Shown here: piece after piece, positions 1-11,269 of the stretch | Layout: each line of letters starts with the position of its first letter | How positions within the stretch are numbered: position 1 is the first letter of the stretch | DNA from: Erigeron canadensis | Lineage: Eukaryota > Streptophyta > Magnoliopsida > Asterales > Asteraceae | Assembly (NCBI RefSeq): GCF_010389155.1 | Contig: NC_057762.1 | Span: 30,192,055 to 30,256,054 of the forward strand | DNA: 64,000 nucleotides | Reading direction: 5' to 3' | The notes under the pieces: model-generated | Seen by the model: only the letters and a program-made list of their open reading frames with translations | What the model was told of the DNA's origin: nothing | Databases searched by the model: none | Made by a program: the position numbers and the translations under genes

Positions 1-83
1 GTTAAACTTACAATCTGTCATTATTTATGTTTTTGAGTACTGGTTTTTGGATATATAAACTTTATTCCTCTTTGGTCAAACAG

Positions 84-524
84 GAAGTTATATTATTTCC
101 AACCATGAAACCACATTCAGTCAATGAACCGCATGCTGAACCACCCGCAAGAGGTACATATCTTTTCAGGACACTCGTTCCTTTTTAATTTGTTTCGTGT
201 TCATACAGAATCATAGAAGGGCATCGGGTCTAACGCCTTGAAAATCGACTGTAGTACATATATCACCCTAAATAGGTTTTATTCCAAGATTTACATGGTT
301 AATGCAATTATGTTCTTTTATGATCTTGTTCAGAGGCCCTGATTTCAGAAGAAGTTGTGGCAACCCGTGGTGAAAATGATGTTGAAGATGAAGCTCAAGA
401 CGATACAACCACGTTGGAAGTAGTTACACGATATCTCAACAGGTTGCTGCCGACTGGGAACACAACACCGGAAGAATTGAATGCAATAAAGACAACATTA
501 TCTTATCTAACTAAAATATCCTAG
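84..524 (+). CDS. 3' end of an unidentified gene (last two exons)
   Basis: Two exons are visible, 84-153 and 334-524. They are joined in frame by an intron with GT at 154 and AG at 332-333, and they end at TAG 522-524. Bases 1-83 are T-rich and end in AAACAG, so they look like the preceding intron. The joined tail is acidic in the middle (EDEAQDD) and ends with a short segment likely to be helical (VVTRYLNRLLPTGNTTPEEL..). I do not recognise the family. The rest of the gene lies to the left of the window. Splice sites and the stop agree well, so this is likely a real gene end, but its function is open. Confidence 0.5.
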
Positions 525-1157
525 ACTTTGTTATAATGTTGTGCTCTTGATTGACTATCAAAACTTGTGTTGAACAGAAGCCATAGACATTTGAATGCAA
601 CTATTTTATATATGCTCAGTTTTTATTTTACGCTTTGTAATTATCTTTTCATCTAGCAAAGCTTCACCAGACACATTCAGCCAGAATCTTTTTCTTGACT
701 ACAAATCAGTGACTCTAGTAAAGCTAACTGACATAACTCACCAGGATTATGATAAACTCCTGTTTGGGATTTTATTAGTGGTTTGTCCTTTTCACTGGTC
801 ATATGAGAAATCACCATTCCGAATTTAATTGAGGATTGAATCAATTGTTTCGTAGATCATTAGTAGAGTTGGAGTACGATACGTTTCAACAATCAACAAG
901 GTTAAGAACATTTGATCACCAAAAACAAATTGTTTCATCTCTTCAAAGCTCAAATGATCACCAAAAACCAATTGTTTTCATCAAATGGTCATGTTAAGTT
1001 GCAATTTTACGATCACTGTACTAAACAAAATGATAAGATCGACACGTTTTTTTTCCTTTCTTACTTCCCTACCCACCTGTTCTTTTCACTCGATCAACTA
1101 AACCAAAACAAACTATATCATGACCCAGGACGCCTTTCTGTATCATATTCTAGCGGT
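525..1157. other. Convergent intergenic space, 3' UTRs
   Basis: This lies between the 3' end of the + strand gene and the 3' end of the - strand GIF gene, so it is mostly 3' UTR. A short imperfect direct repeat (GATCACCAAAAAC..AATTGTTT) occurs near 914-940 and 955-978. I see no convincing gene in it; the open frames here have no recognisable composition. Confidence 0.5.
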
Positions 1158-3252
1158 TCAAGAATCCCTAAACCCTCCATAGTTATGTTGCATGATTCTA
1201 CTATCACCACCAAGAGCCATTTCGGATCCATCTTGTGGGCCACCGCGATTTGCCATCATGGAAGACTGCATCTCAAACAAGTCATTCTGGGCCCCAGGTC
1301 TGAGTAGTCCCATCTGTGCCTGAAATAGTTGTTGCTGCTGAAACTGCAATAATTGTTCTTGATCTTGAGCACGAAAGGAATTAAGCTGAAACGGCAGTTT
1401 CTGCCCACCAACGCTAAGTTGCTGAACAGTTGCATGTTGTGGTGGCTGTGGTTGTTGCATGAGATTATTTGCTTGCTGGGGTATGGCATTCGGTGCAATC
1501 TGCATCACCTGAAAATCAAAAAACAAGATTAGATCAGAATTCAGAAACATGGTTGTTTATTTAAAAAGAAAAGGTTTTGAAATCTGAAAAAAAAAAAAAA
1601 AAACTCGCCTGTGAAGGATTTGGGCCATTTGGTATTTGTGGTGTTGGCGGTTGGGCATCAGCAATTGCAGCCAAGTACATCAAGTTCCTTTGGAGCACAG
1701 CTTGGTACCTAAATTAAATCGGTGCATTTTCAAAAGGTTGATTAATTTCACAAGTATATCAATAACATTAGCTCATTCTAGAACCATGAATGAGCTTCTA
1801 AATAACGAAATATGAACAGAAGTTGTAACAGGTTATCAGCTAGTTCGGTAAATAACTTACTGAGCGCATTCCTGGAATTTTCCGAGCTTTTGATATTCCA
1901 ATATAGCTAAAATCAAATTTTTGTTCTCTTCGAGGCACTGCATTAGGAATTTAGGATGAACATAATCACTATTACATTAAAAATTGCATGATACAGATAA
2001 TAAATACAACGATATTCGAATGTGTCAGGTTTCAAGCATCTTATAAATCCTATATAATTAGTCATTTCCATTCCTTTATCAATTCCTTGTTTGCATTTTT
2101 TTACAAGATAGGATACACTTTCTGTTGACGGTAGTTGATATTCTCGTTAAGAAATCATTGATCTTCTCAAAATAGCTTTGTTAAGAGCTCAGCCGTCTTT
2201 ACCTTTTAGAGACACTCTGCATACTGAAAATTATGTCCAAAAATAAAGGCCAAAAATGGAAACCCTGAAAAGTTGATTGATTTTTATGTTCCTATCATAT
2301 CACACATTACTGCAATTTAACTCAGAAATTAAAGCATCCTGAATGGTAAAGCTTTTTATCAGTACGTAACTTTTAAGAAGTGTTTGCACCAATGGAACCT
2401 TTTCCTAACCTGGAAATCCTTTCAAATTCTTTACAAAGAGAAGGAAAAACAACGATAACCATTCCAACAAGGAGCAGGGTATTGCAAGGGGGTGATAAGG
2501 AGACAGTCATGGCCCTACCCAAGAGTAAAAGACTGCTCACAAAAGACCTCTGTCAAGAATGTGTATGAGTATGTTGTGTATGTATGTGTGCGCGTGTTTG
2601 TATATGTGCGGTGGTGGCTGGGTGATTTTATGTGGGTAAATGTAGATACAAAAAGCAATAAGCATATAATCATACAAGTATACAAAAGATATAAAGCATA
2701 TAAGCATACATACATTTAACAATACATAAGCATACAAACATATTGCCTAAAAAGCCTTTACTACTCCTACTGGGAAAAAATGGCCATTTTTATCATCTAG
2801 ATATAGTAATATTTGTTGTAAACATTACAGCCCCAAATTATAGAGCCATGTACCATCCAGCCATCCTACTTCTAGCTAGCACACCTCAATAAACGTCCCG
2901 GTTAAGAGACTAGGTTCGACATACATGTTGATCAGACGTGCATATAATTATTTATATGAGTATTATTTTTATATATACATAGTACATAATCATAAATAAC
3001 CTTCCTCCATAAATAAGAATAAACATTTCAATTCCAATACAACACATTTATGTGTGCATATATAAACATTTTATTTATAAACAATATCATTGTTCGATCA
3101 GACACGTACATGTATGCAGTCTAACCGATGTTTGTTTTTACACGTTAAATTAGAGGTTACTAAATAGAAAAAAGAAAAGATTGAACCTTTTGAATCTGTT
3201 CCGTGGTGACTGCATTTGGAGAAATTTTGAACGCCGGTGGCTGTTGCTGCAT
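1158..3252 (-). CDS. GIF: GRF-interacting factor (SSXT/SNH transcriptional co-activator)
   Basis: GIF proteins bind growth-regulating factors (GRFs) and recruit SWI/SNF remodellers, promoting cell proliferation in leaves and meristems; they act in the nucleus. Four coding exons read on the - strand: 3252-3187, 1937-1861, 1708-1609 and 1508-1158, giving about 197 residues, close to Arabidopsis GIF2 (195). The SNH domain covers residues ~14-70: VTTEQIQK, then CLEENKNLILAILEYQKLGKFQECAQYQAVLQRNLMYL split over exons 2 and 3, then AAIADAQPP. The C-terminal half is Gln-rich (QQPQPPQ, LLQFQQQQLFQAQM) and then Gly/Met-rich, as in the family. The start is the MQQQPP methionine at 3252. Intron 3 (1509-1608) has a GC donor (CAG|GCGAGT), the only choice that keeps the frame. 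Paralogue assignment (GIF2/GIF3 type rather than AN3/GIF1) is inference from the short N-terminus. Confidence 0.93.
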
Positions 3253-4451
3253 TTTTGTTTAATTTGTCGTCCGTCGGAGATGATATACAAACAAAACAAT
3301 TATTTATATTTTATTATATATATAATATATATATAGGTCAGCAGTCAGCACCCTGAAACTAAAACCCTGCAAGCAAACAAACAAACAAAAAGTTGAATAT
3401 CAAAGGTAACAAAAATTCTTATTTTATAATTAATATTATATTACGAGTAGTTTTTTATCATATTATATTAAATTAAATATAAAAAAAAAAAAAAAGGAAG
3501 GAAGGAAGGAAAAAGACAAACCGATAATTAGTTTGTCTGGACATGACATGAAGCCGCGGAACACCAACACGCAAGTTTCGGCGCCTTCGAATTAAACGGG
3601 TTTTTACAGCCAGACAAAAACGTGTTTTCCTTCCACGTATTTTACCTAGGATTTTTTCATTTTTTTTTATATTACTGTTGATTTTATTTATTTGTTTCGT
3701 CTAAAATAAGTAACGAGACTAAGATTGGAATGTCGTGTATACTATCCAAAAAAAATAATTTAACTACCATTTTGTTCTTTTTGAAAAAACTATTTACTAT
3801 AAATTTAATGATTTGAAGCTTTCACACATAGCAACTAGTGTCGGAATCACATGTAAAAACATGTGTACAAGGTTCAAATCATCAAATTTGAAACCTTTTG
3901 CATACAAAATCATATTTTGCCTGTGGTGTAAATTTTTTGTTAAAGCACTATATATAAATTCAAATACTCAGTAATTAGGATAACATGAAATGCGATTTTT
4001 ATTAACTTATCTTTTTAATAAATAATAGATTTAAATATTTCATATGTCAATTTGTAATCTAAAAAGCAGTTTTAAACTTGTCAATGATGTCATCCTTCAA
4101 CAAATGTGTTATTATTTCATAAACCCGTCATTTCCACAAACTTGACCTTACACAGCCATACTTTTCATTATTTAATTCACCAGCAGTCCATTTTTCTTTT
4201 TTGTTTTATGCTTTCAGACTCCAACTTTTAACATGAAATATAAACATGGGATAAGCTTGACTTTGAAAATATCAGATTATGACTTTGATTAAGCTACACC
4301 TATACAGTAAATAGATATTACAGTATATAAATTTGTTACACAAAGTAGCATTTTGTTCTTGTTTATTCTAAGCTTTAGTTGTCATTTATTACAAGAAATA
4401 TATTTCCAGATGTTGCTCAAACGATCAATTTCTCACGCTAAAAGCATAAGG
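3253..4451. other. GIF promoter/5' UTR and spacer
   Basis: Upstream (right) of the GIF start lie a (TA)n tract near 3308-3342, repeated AAAC units near 3371-3391 and a poly-A/(GGAA)n microsatellite at about 3481-3515. The remainder, to the 3' end of the small MGN gene, is AT-rich with a short palindrome (ACATGTAAAAACATGT) near 3850-3865. No gene seen. Confidence 0.5.
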
Positions 4452-4778
4452 CTAGTTAAATTTCTTTGGTGAAATTTTATTCTCTTCAGGAATAGATTCA
4501 AGTTCATGAATCCGACACATGTTTGTTGACGAACCCTTAGTGTCGCTGCATTTCTCTGCCTTTTGGACCCTCAATATATCATGTATTGATAATACGAGTT
4601 GTTGAAGTTGTTCCTTTTTGATCACTACTTTGATCCTACACGAAGCTTGTTGATTCACCATGGCTGATTCGGCTTCAGGGGCGACCATGGGTCCCAACTG
4701 GGATTCGTGAGTAGAAGGAAGATGCTGCTGCAACTCGGTATTTGAAGCTACTTTTGTTAAGCAAACTATATTGCCCAT
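4452..4778 (-). CDS. Small hypothetical protein with predicted N-myristoylation
   Basis: A single-exon frame of 108 residues. It begins MGNIVC, which combines a glycine at position 2 for possible N-myristoylation with a nearby cysteine that could be palmitoylated; this would place it on a membrane. The core RIKVVIKKEQLQQLVLSIHD (residues ~48-67) is a basic-hydrophobic segment resembling the 'KVVhKKEQLppLL' segment that I associate with small plant MGN-type proteins. The acidic and lysine-rich C-terminus is probably disordered. A TATA-like stretch (TATAACCC, read on the - strand) lies about 30 bases before the ATG. It is bounded by stops and is not part of a neighbouring gene. I cannot name the family with confidence; it could also be a lineage-specific gene. 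Confidence 0.6.
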   Translation of the reverse strand: MGNIVCLTKVASNTELQQHLPSTHESQLGPMVAPEAESAMVNQQASCRIKVVIKKEQLQQLVLSIHDILRVQKAEKCSDTKGSSTNMCRIHELESIPEENKISPKKFN

Positions 4779-5359
4779 GTTGCATGAGAAAAGACTAAGA
4801 TTGGGTTATAGATAGGAGGGAGTTGAGTGTTTGAGTTGGATGGGTTGTTAGTGTATGGGAACAAAATGGAAGGAAAAGGCCGAAAGGGATGGCTTCTCTC
4901 AAGAATCCAACGCCTACAAATATCATTGCATAACATAAAAGTTCCCTTACCTGTACTGTTTTTCGACTCAGAAATTACAAGTGGTGGAAAAACAAATGAC
5001 CCAGAAAAGAAAGTTTGGTGCTTTACTGCTTTATAAGCAAACGGCGTTTAAATCTTCTTGCATCTTATATGCAAAGGTGCATACTACATCACAAAGTCGT
5101 CATAAATCTCACTAAAATATTAAGCAGCATTGCCAAAAGGGTAACTAGGGACTAATACATTTCAAAATAATGAAGTTCAATTCACTAAAAGGGTTGACAG
5201 AGTTTCACGAGTCTACAAAGCATATACTTAGACTCGATGCAATAGACAGGAACTAGAAACATGAATGTCATCAAAAGGTGTTTCAACAGTTTCTCTGAAT
5301 CTATGCATGTATAAGTAGATATAAAGGAGCGGATCCATCTAAAGAAATCTCAAGCTAAT
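4779..5359. other. Intergenic spacer between small MGN gene and CID gene
   Basis: Contains the 5' flank of the - strand small gene (to about 4900) and the 3' UTR of the - strand CID gene (about 5100-5359). A 69-codon open frame at 4827-5036 has no recognisable motif and I do not call it. Confidence 0.45.
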
Positions 5360-8300
5360 TCAGTGCATAGTAGAACGGGGTGCCCGTGGGCGAACTGGTG
5401 TCTTTGAAGGGCTCACCCTGCGCCAAAATGAACCCAGATTAGAAAAGGCAATAAATTAGGTGGAAAATCATGTGGGTTGGGCAGGTCAAGTAATTTTTTT
5501 TAAAGGTGGGCAGGTCAAGTAATAGATCAAAGTGCAAAACTATTTGTGCAGATGGAAACAGGTAGTACAGGGCCGACCCAAACGCATTTGTACAAAATTA
5601 TCGAAGCTTGTAAAACTAATTAGTGCAAGTCAAATATGACTACGGTGATTGATTTATCTTGAATATGATCTTTTTTACATATGATGTTGTAGGTTTTATT
5701 CATTAAAAAATACACTTGGAAGGATTTCAAACCCATTTCACCCATCCTACCCAATCGACCTATTTCCTTTTAAGCTTCCTTTTTTTGAAGTGTTGCACAG
5801 AAAGCATAACCAAAATCAACCAGTTCATAAGAATGTTATAACTGACACTGTAGACATTAACGCAACATGACATATAAATAGAGAAAAAGAAAGATGAAGC
5901 AGCAAAAAAGACCACCCTCACCTTATTGGCAACGTGCCCAGCACTGCACCACTGCAATTTAGAGCTGCAATCGCACTCTCAGCCTGTAAGAAGTTTTTTA
6001 AGAGAATTATAAGTGTGAAGGATCTCATATGTATATCGTTATCTAATTTCATGTGTGCGGAAAACTGAATATCTTGCAGAATTCATTATAGCATCTACTG
6101 ATCATTATCTAGAAACGACAGGCAACAGGCATGTAGCAGATGCATATTTTCAAGAGAGGCATTAAGTAACCAAAGTCTATATGCAAGTAATATAAACTAT
6201 AGTAAAACCATCAATTCCATAGGGACAAAGCAGTTAAACAAGAACTAAGGTGAGACTATTATCTTCATTAAGCAAAATCTACCCAAAGAACACGGAAGAT
6301 CTAAACACTCCACGACTTAATGTACAGATTCATCATAAGAGCAAAAAGCAACGAGCTGTTTTGCTTATTCTTTTAATAGCACCAGACTCTACTTTTACTA
6401 TCCAACAAGACTGGCACCAGTATTACAGGGGAAAAGCTTCTTTTGGGCAACTGCACCAAACAACATTTGCTGATTCGAGAATGAGCGAGATGAACATTAC
6501 ATTTTTTTTCTCTCTTAACACTAATCAAGGACATAACACACCACCATTTCACAAGGTGGAAATCAGGGCAACCTAAACTGGGCCACCCCAGACCATTACT
6601 TGAGAGGTAAATTATATAAATAATCTCACATAGCAAGCCACTTAGATGGTGACCCAACCTTTGATTCCAATTAATTAGGTTCCTCCTTGACTCCAGTGGT
6701 ATTGAACCCTAGAAACTTCCCAGATGCCCCCATCCCCTGAACCAACTAGCCTATACACCACCATTTCCTATTGGTCTTAGAAAACATATTACATCTTTAT
6801 TCCAATCATCCAATTTCTATCAGATCATGTAGGTTTTGTTTTATGAGCCTGGGATGAACATAACACACCTCTCCCTGTGAAAACCCCACGGTTACCACTA
6901 AGAATTCAAATATGCAATTGCATACATAATCTGACCCAAATATGGGGCTGTGCATACATAGTCTGACCCAAATATGGGGATAACTAATATGTTTTAGCTT
7001 ATAAGCATTTTTAGACTAATTACATTGCTACATGATATTTGCTTATATTATCATGCACAAATTTGAACCATGTTTCCTCATCCAAATCACATTTACCAAT
7101 AACATAGTCAAATCATACATTTCATATTTTCATCAACAAAAACCAGCTTTAAAAAGATCACAAAATATTACCATCATGAACTCAACAAAAGCAATACGAG
7201 TGAAATGATTATAGTCCCCAAGAAGCCTCAAACGGTAAACCTACAAAACAATAAAAGTCCACCTGTGGTTAGAAGCTTAAAAATTCAAGAAATAGCAGCA
7301 ACTTTTAAGATTTTTCCAAATGACCAGCTACAAACCTCGCCACAGAGTGTTTCAAAGAAAAGTTTGACATCAGCATGAGTAACCTGATTCATTATATAAA
7401 GATTATATTCATTGTCCACCAGCAGTACTCAATAAAAAATCATAGAAAACGGAGACTAGACAATCAATCTACCTTCTTATCAATGTTTGTGCAGTAGATG
7501 GTTCTTGCACACATTTCCCTTTCATTTTGAGACTACAATTCACACAGCACTAAAAAGGTAAGTATAATCCCCTACCATACATTTCATAGTTTACCATTGT
7601 CATCAAAAGCAAATATAATGTATGTTACCTGGGGCAAAAAAGTTGGATTTACTGGTGCAATTGCAGTTTTTGAAGGCATCACCCTTACAGGGTAGTACCC
7701 AAGCATTGTTCCACCAAGACTCAGTGCATTCCTTGCACCTTCTGCAATCCCGGTTACAACCAATAAGTCATCACAAAAGCAACAACAAAATCAAAAGGTA
7801 TTACGGATACTAATTGTTACATTCTCGTACCCTCATTAGTAAACTCAACAAAGGCAAAATGAAGAACCGATTTAGGATCACCACATACACGACAGTCCAC
7901 AACCTTAAAATGTCCCAAAAAGATACACAGTTAGATAATACTCTAATAATCTACATGAACATGGTCGGTTAATTAGTTTCAATAGCACAAAACTGTAGAA
8001 TGTTTACCTGTCCACAGTTAACAAAGAGAGCTGCAAGCTGTTCTTCAGTTACCTAAAACCCATGTTCAAGGAAGTGTCCAGATTAGCTTATTTTATAGAA
8101 ATTTCAAAAAGACAATATAGTCTTCTTGTTATGGTTCAAGAGCTTATCAACTTAAGCTTATGTACTTAGATAGTTAGATGATGTTTGTGAATGCATATTT
8201 TTATGTGATTATGGTCAAAATGTTGTCCAAAATAAGCACCAGTCACCTGGCTGGCTTGATAATAAGTGTGTTTTTCTCTTTATAAAAAGCCCTAACACAG

Positions 8301-9095
8301 AAACACTTCAAATTGAGTTTTCAAAAAGCACAATAAGCTATACACACTTCAAACGCACACTCGCGCACACCATTTTACATAAGCAATAAGGGTATATAAT
8401 AAGCTCATAACCCTTAAAACAATGAGCTTATTTGCTTGTTGAATTTCCATAAGCCCATAAACCAAAAATATAACATTCATCCAAACATCCCATAATAAAG
8501 TAATAATCACTATAAAAATTATTTATAAAAAAAAAAAAGTCCCATTTTTACCTGATGATCAAGATCAGACACATAAACAGTCCTTTTAATCACATCATCT
8601 CTTTGTGCCATGCTTGTCCTGCTATTCACCCTTCTCTTCACATGCCCAAAATTCCCCTTCTATATTTTCACATTCACAACCCAAATAAACAAAAATCAAA
8701 AACTTCTTTTTTTAAAAAAAAAAAAAACAACAAAATTCCAAAATCAAAATATATATAGATATGTACACCTTTCTACTAGTAGGACTAGCATTGGCATGTA
8801 GTAAAACACTATAACCAAATTGTGAGACAACACCACCAACAACATATGAAGAAGGCCTTTGAAATGTTGGCACAAATTCTTGAGCACATGGATTCAGTTT
8901 TGACAACATTTCTTCCAAATCTTTCATTTCTTTCTTAGACCCATCTCCATTTTCATCATCAACAACAACATTTCCGTTTCTTAACGGCGTTTGTGGCGAT
9001 GACGTCATCTTGCTTGATCTGGGTGGTGTTGTTGTGTTGTTGTTGTCGTCGTACGATGTTTTTGTTGTGTCCTCAACATTTTCTAACACAGCCAT
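5360..9095 (-). CDS. CID12-like: CTC-interacting domain (CID8-13 group) RNA-binding protein, PAM2 + two RRMs
   Basis: These proteins bind the MLLE (CTC) domain of poly(A)-binding protein through a PAM2 motif and bind RNA through two RRMs. Ten exons on the - strand keep one frame: 9095-8769, 8659-8552, 8052-8008, 7903-7831, 7741-7629, 7532-7473, 7383-7336, 7240-7172, 5983-5922 and 5417-5360, ~320 residues. The PAM2 motif is LNPCAQEFVPTF (residue ~75; Cys replaces the usual Met). A basic stretch KRRVNSR precedes RRM1 (RTVYVSDL..VVDCRVCGDP..LHFAFVEF). Then follow the linker PSKTAIAPVNPTFLP and RRM2 (RTIYCTNI..VYRLRLLGDY..RIAFVEFMM). The tail IRVSPSKTPVRPR is typical of the group. The start at 9095 is the only ATG before the PAM2 exon. 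A 5'-UTR intron is likely at 9323-9111. Intron 8 (5984-7171) carries a SINE-like insertion. Confidence 0.94.
6500..6780 (-). mobile_element. SINE-like (tRNA-derived) insertion in CID intron 8
   Basis: Read on the - strand, an A-box-like TAGGCTAGTTGGTTCAGG and a B-box-like GGGTTCAATACC lie about 35 bases apart, as in the pol III promoter of tRNA-derived SINEs. A trailing body follows to about 6500. Ends and target duplication were not resolved. The B box is slightly degenerate, so this is probably an old copy. Confidence 0.4.
6920..6985. repeat. Short tandem duplication in CID intron 8
   Basis: The unit CATACATARTCTGACCCAAA plus TATGGGG occurs twice in succession (about 6921-6948 and 6952-6980), nearly identical. 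It is a local slippage-type duplication in an intron with no evident role. Confidence 0.6.
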
Positions 9096-9110
9096 TTCTT
9101 AATGATATGT

Positions 9111-9323
9111 CTGAATCAAAATGTTTTTTTTTTTTTTTTAATTTATTTGATCTGATATATATAAAGACACCTGTTTGAGTAAAGATTATATATATCAATA
9201 TATATGTATATGTGTGTATCTCTCTATATATAATATAAAATATTATATGTACACTGATCACATATGTACGTATAACAGAAAAAGGAGGGTCTGAAAATTT
9301 CTATTTTGGAGAAAGAATCGTAC
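9111..9323 (-). other. Probable 5'-UTR intron of the CID gene
   Basis: On the - strand, CAG|GTACGA at 9324/9323 is a good donor and TTTTGATTCAG (ending at 9111) is a good acceptor 15 bases before the ATG at 9095. The intervening 213 bases are T-rich. Leader introns are common in RNA-binding protein genes of plants. Transcript data are needed to confirm it. Confidence 0.55.
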
Positions 9324-9848
9324 CTGATGATGATACTGAGCTCAAAAGCAGATTACACATTAACCAAGAATTAAAGCAACCCCATTTTTACTACTATTAT
9401 AAAATTAAAAAAAATAATAGTAATATATCTATATGAAATTATGAATATGTAATTATGTATATTTTGAGAAGATAATGTGAGAGATTGATGAGTCCGTCAA
9501 AAATGTTGTAAGAAATGAAGGTAGCTAGCTATGACTATGAAAGAAGAACAAAGCATTCATTCAATGTTGCACAACAACAACTACTCCTTATTATTATTTT
9601 TTTTATTTTTTTTGTGTTATATATATTTGGATTTAGTCTATTTTGTGATAATTTAATATTCTAATGTTACGTGTAATGGTGACAAAATTTGTGTAGGTCC
9701 CATCTATATCATCATGAAAAAGGTATGTAAAAAATAACCTTAATTTTATTATGTTATATTTTAATACAAACTGACTTGTTTATATTTAAACTAGCTTAAT
9801 GTCCAACAAGATGCGAAAAAAAACTTGATATTAATATCATACAACTAT
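9324..9848. other. CID 5' leader/promoter
   Basis: Includes the likely first leader exon of the - strand CID gene, then AT-rich flank with poly-T runs near 9590-9612. No additional gene seen. Confidence 0.4.
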
Positions 9849-9849
9849 G

Positions 9850-10162
9850 GAGGTGTTTGGTACTAATGAATTAAGGAGAATTGAAATGTGATAAAGAATG
9901 AATAGAGTGGAAAAAAGATCGAATATTTGAAAAGAGAATATTATGAAAAATACAAAATTTTAAATAAATACTAAATTTAATACATATAACATTATTTTTA
10001 AAAAAAATCATTCTCATCCATTCTTTACAATTTATAGATAATGGAGGGAATGGAATCTATTCTCACTTCTCAATTCTTTTTCACATTCTCCATTACAACC
10101 AAACATGAGAATTATTTTTCATTCCTTTTCCACCTTTTCTATTCCATTATACCAAACACCCT
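9850..10162. mobile_element. hAT-like MITE
   Basis: The left end GAGGTGTTTGGTACTAATGA and right end TCCATTATACCAAACACCCT are imperfect inverted repeats. The element is ~313 bases, AT-rich, with no coding capacity. The 'GGTGTTTGGTA' terminus is frequent in plant hAT-type miniature elements. I did not find a clear target duplication, so family assignment is tentative. Confidence 0.55.
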
Positions 10163-10541
10163 AAAGTCTTTCATTTGATAATATGTCGTTAGGTTTTTTT
10201 ATATAACGATGCAAATATCATAAGATGTTCTACAAGTGTTAAATATAAAATTGAGATGTATTTATAATTTTAAGGCTTCAACTGTGATGAAAAGTTTAAA
10301 AAATATTATCAATAAGTCAGCTACCTCATTAATAAATTATAATCATGTATTTTTGTAGGTTGTTATTTGTTTGTTAAGTTGGGTCTGTTCTAAAGATAAA
10401 TGTTGATTTGGTGATGCATAATAAAATTAAAGAGTGAAGTGTTTGTTTTTTCTTTTTCAAATAAACAGTACCTTATTAAAAAACAACCACGTTAATGTTA
10501 TATAAGCATTATTAATCACGTATTATTATTACTCCGTATTA

Positions 10542-11015
10542 TCTTATAAAGATAGAGATATAAAGTGAACTAATTTCTTACTATCATTAATATTTAAATC
10601 TTTAATATTTAGTTTTTGCTGAATTTTTATTATAAATCTTTATAATTTTATAAATTAAACTACTCTTTTCCTTTTTAAATTTTCTATTTTTAAAAAATTA
10701 AAAATACCATTTACTTTCAAAGATTTCTCAATTCACAAACTGCATATACCTATAATACCTATAAAGTATTTTCAATTTTTATTTACTCAAACTAATCACC
10801 TTCTTTATTCACCAATCTAAATATTTTCACCAAATATATCTATAATATTTTTAATGAAACTATTTGCAACATATATTTCTCAACTTTTAAAATAGCTAAA
10901 TTACTCATTTTATATCAATTATTTTTACAGTATTAATCACAATGCTATTGTCATTGTTGTCAACCGTCTCCGTCACTACCACCACCGTCACTGCATTATG
11001 TGGTTACGCCTCTAG
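10542..11015 (+). mobile_element. Non-autonomous mini-Helitron
   Basis: It starts TCTTATAAAGATAGAGATAT directly after A and ends with CTAG (11012-11015) directly before T, as expected for Helitrons, which insert between A and T without target duplication. Its 3' part (CACTACCACCACCGTCACTGC..) and internal segment (TTCTTTATTCACCAATCTAA..) match the two inverse-strand elements at 12552-12866 and 34714-34984, so it belongs to a local family. It codes for nothing; RepHel must come from elsewhere. Confidence 0.65.
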
Positions 11016-11154
11016 TGTATGTATGTGTTTATTTCGTTACAAAAACATTATAAAATGTGTTTATGCAATCGATCTTTAATGAATTCAAGTATGAGAAATA
11101 AAGAAATTCTCAAATTCAATTAAAAAAAATAAAGTCATATGATTATAATTCTTT
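11016..11154. other. AT-rich spacer
   Basis: Nothing recognisable apart from the left 9-base flanking repeat (TAATTCTTT, 11146-11154) of the adjacent hairpin MITE. Confidence 0.4.
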
Positions 11155-11260
11155 GGGAGATAATCTGTACACCACCTGTTTTTGATCGTACACCACCAAA
11201 TGTGCTTTATAGAGTGTTGTACAGTACGATCAAAATCAGGTGGTGTACAGATCATTTCCC
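11155..11260. mobile_element. 106-bp hairpin MITE with 9-bp flanking repeat
   Basis: Arms 11155-11191 and 11224-11260 are near-perfect inverted repeats (core ATCTGTACACCACCTG) around a ~32-base loop, so the whole element can fold into one hairpin. It is flanked by TAATTCTTT (11146-11154) and TAATTCTTA (11261-11269), an 8/9 match. A 9-base duplication fits Mutator-type transposition. No coding content. Confidence 0.65.
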
Positions 11261-11269
11261 TAATTCTTA

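Noticed and set aside
2492..2737. Open frames with YVCVRVFVYV-type repeats on both strands
   Set aside because: They come from TGTATG/GTGCGC-type simple repeats in GIF intron 1.
6900..7000. Short repeated TCTGACCCAAATATGGGG as a CRISPR-like array
   Set aside because: Only two adjacent units in a plant intron; simple tandem duplication.
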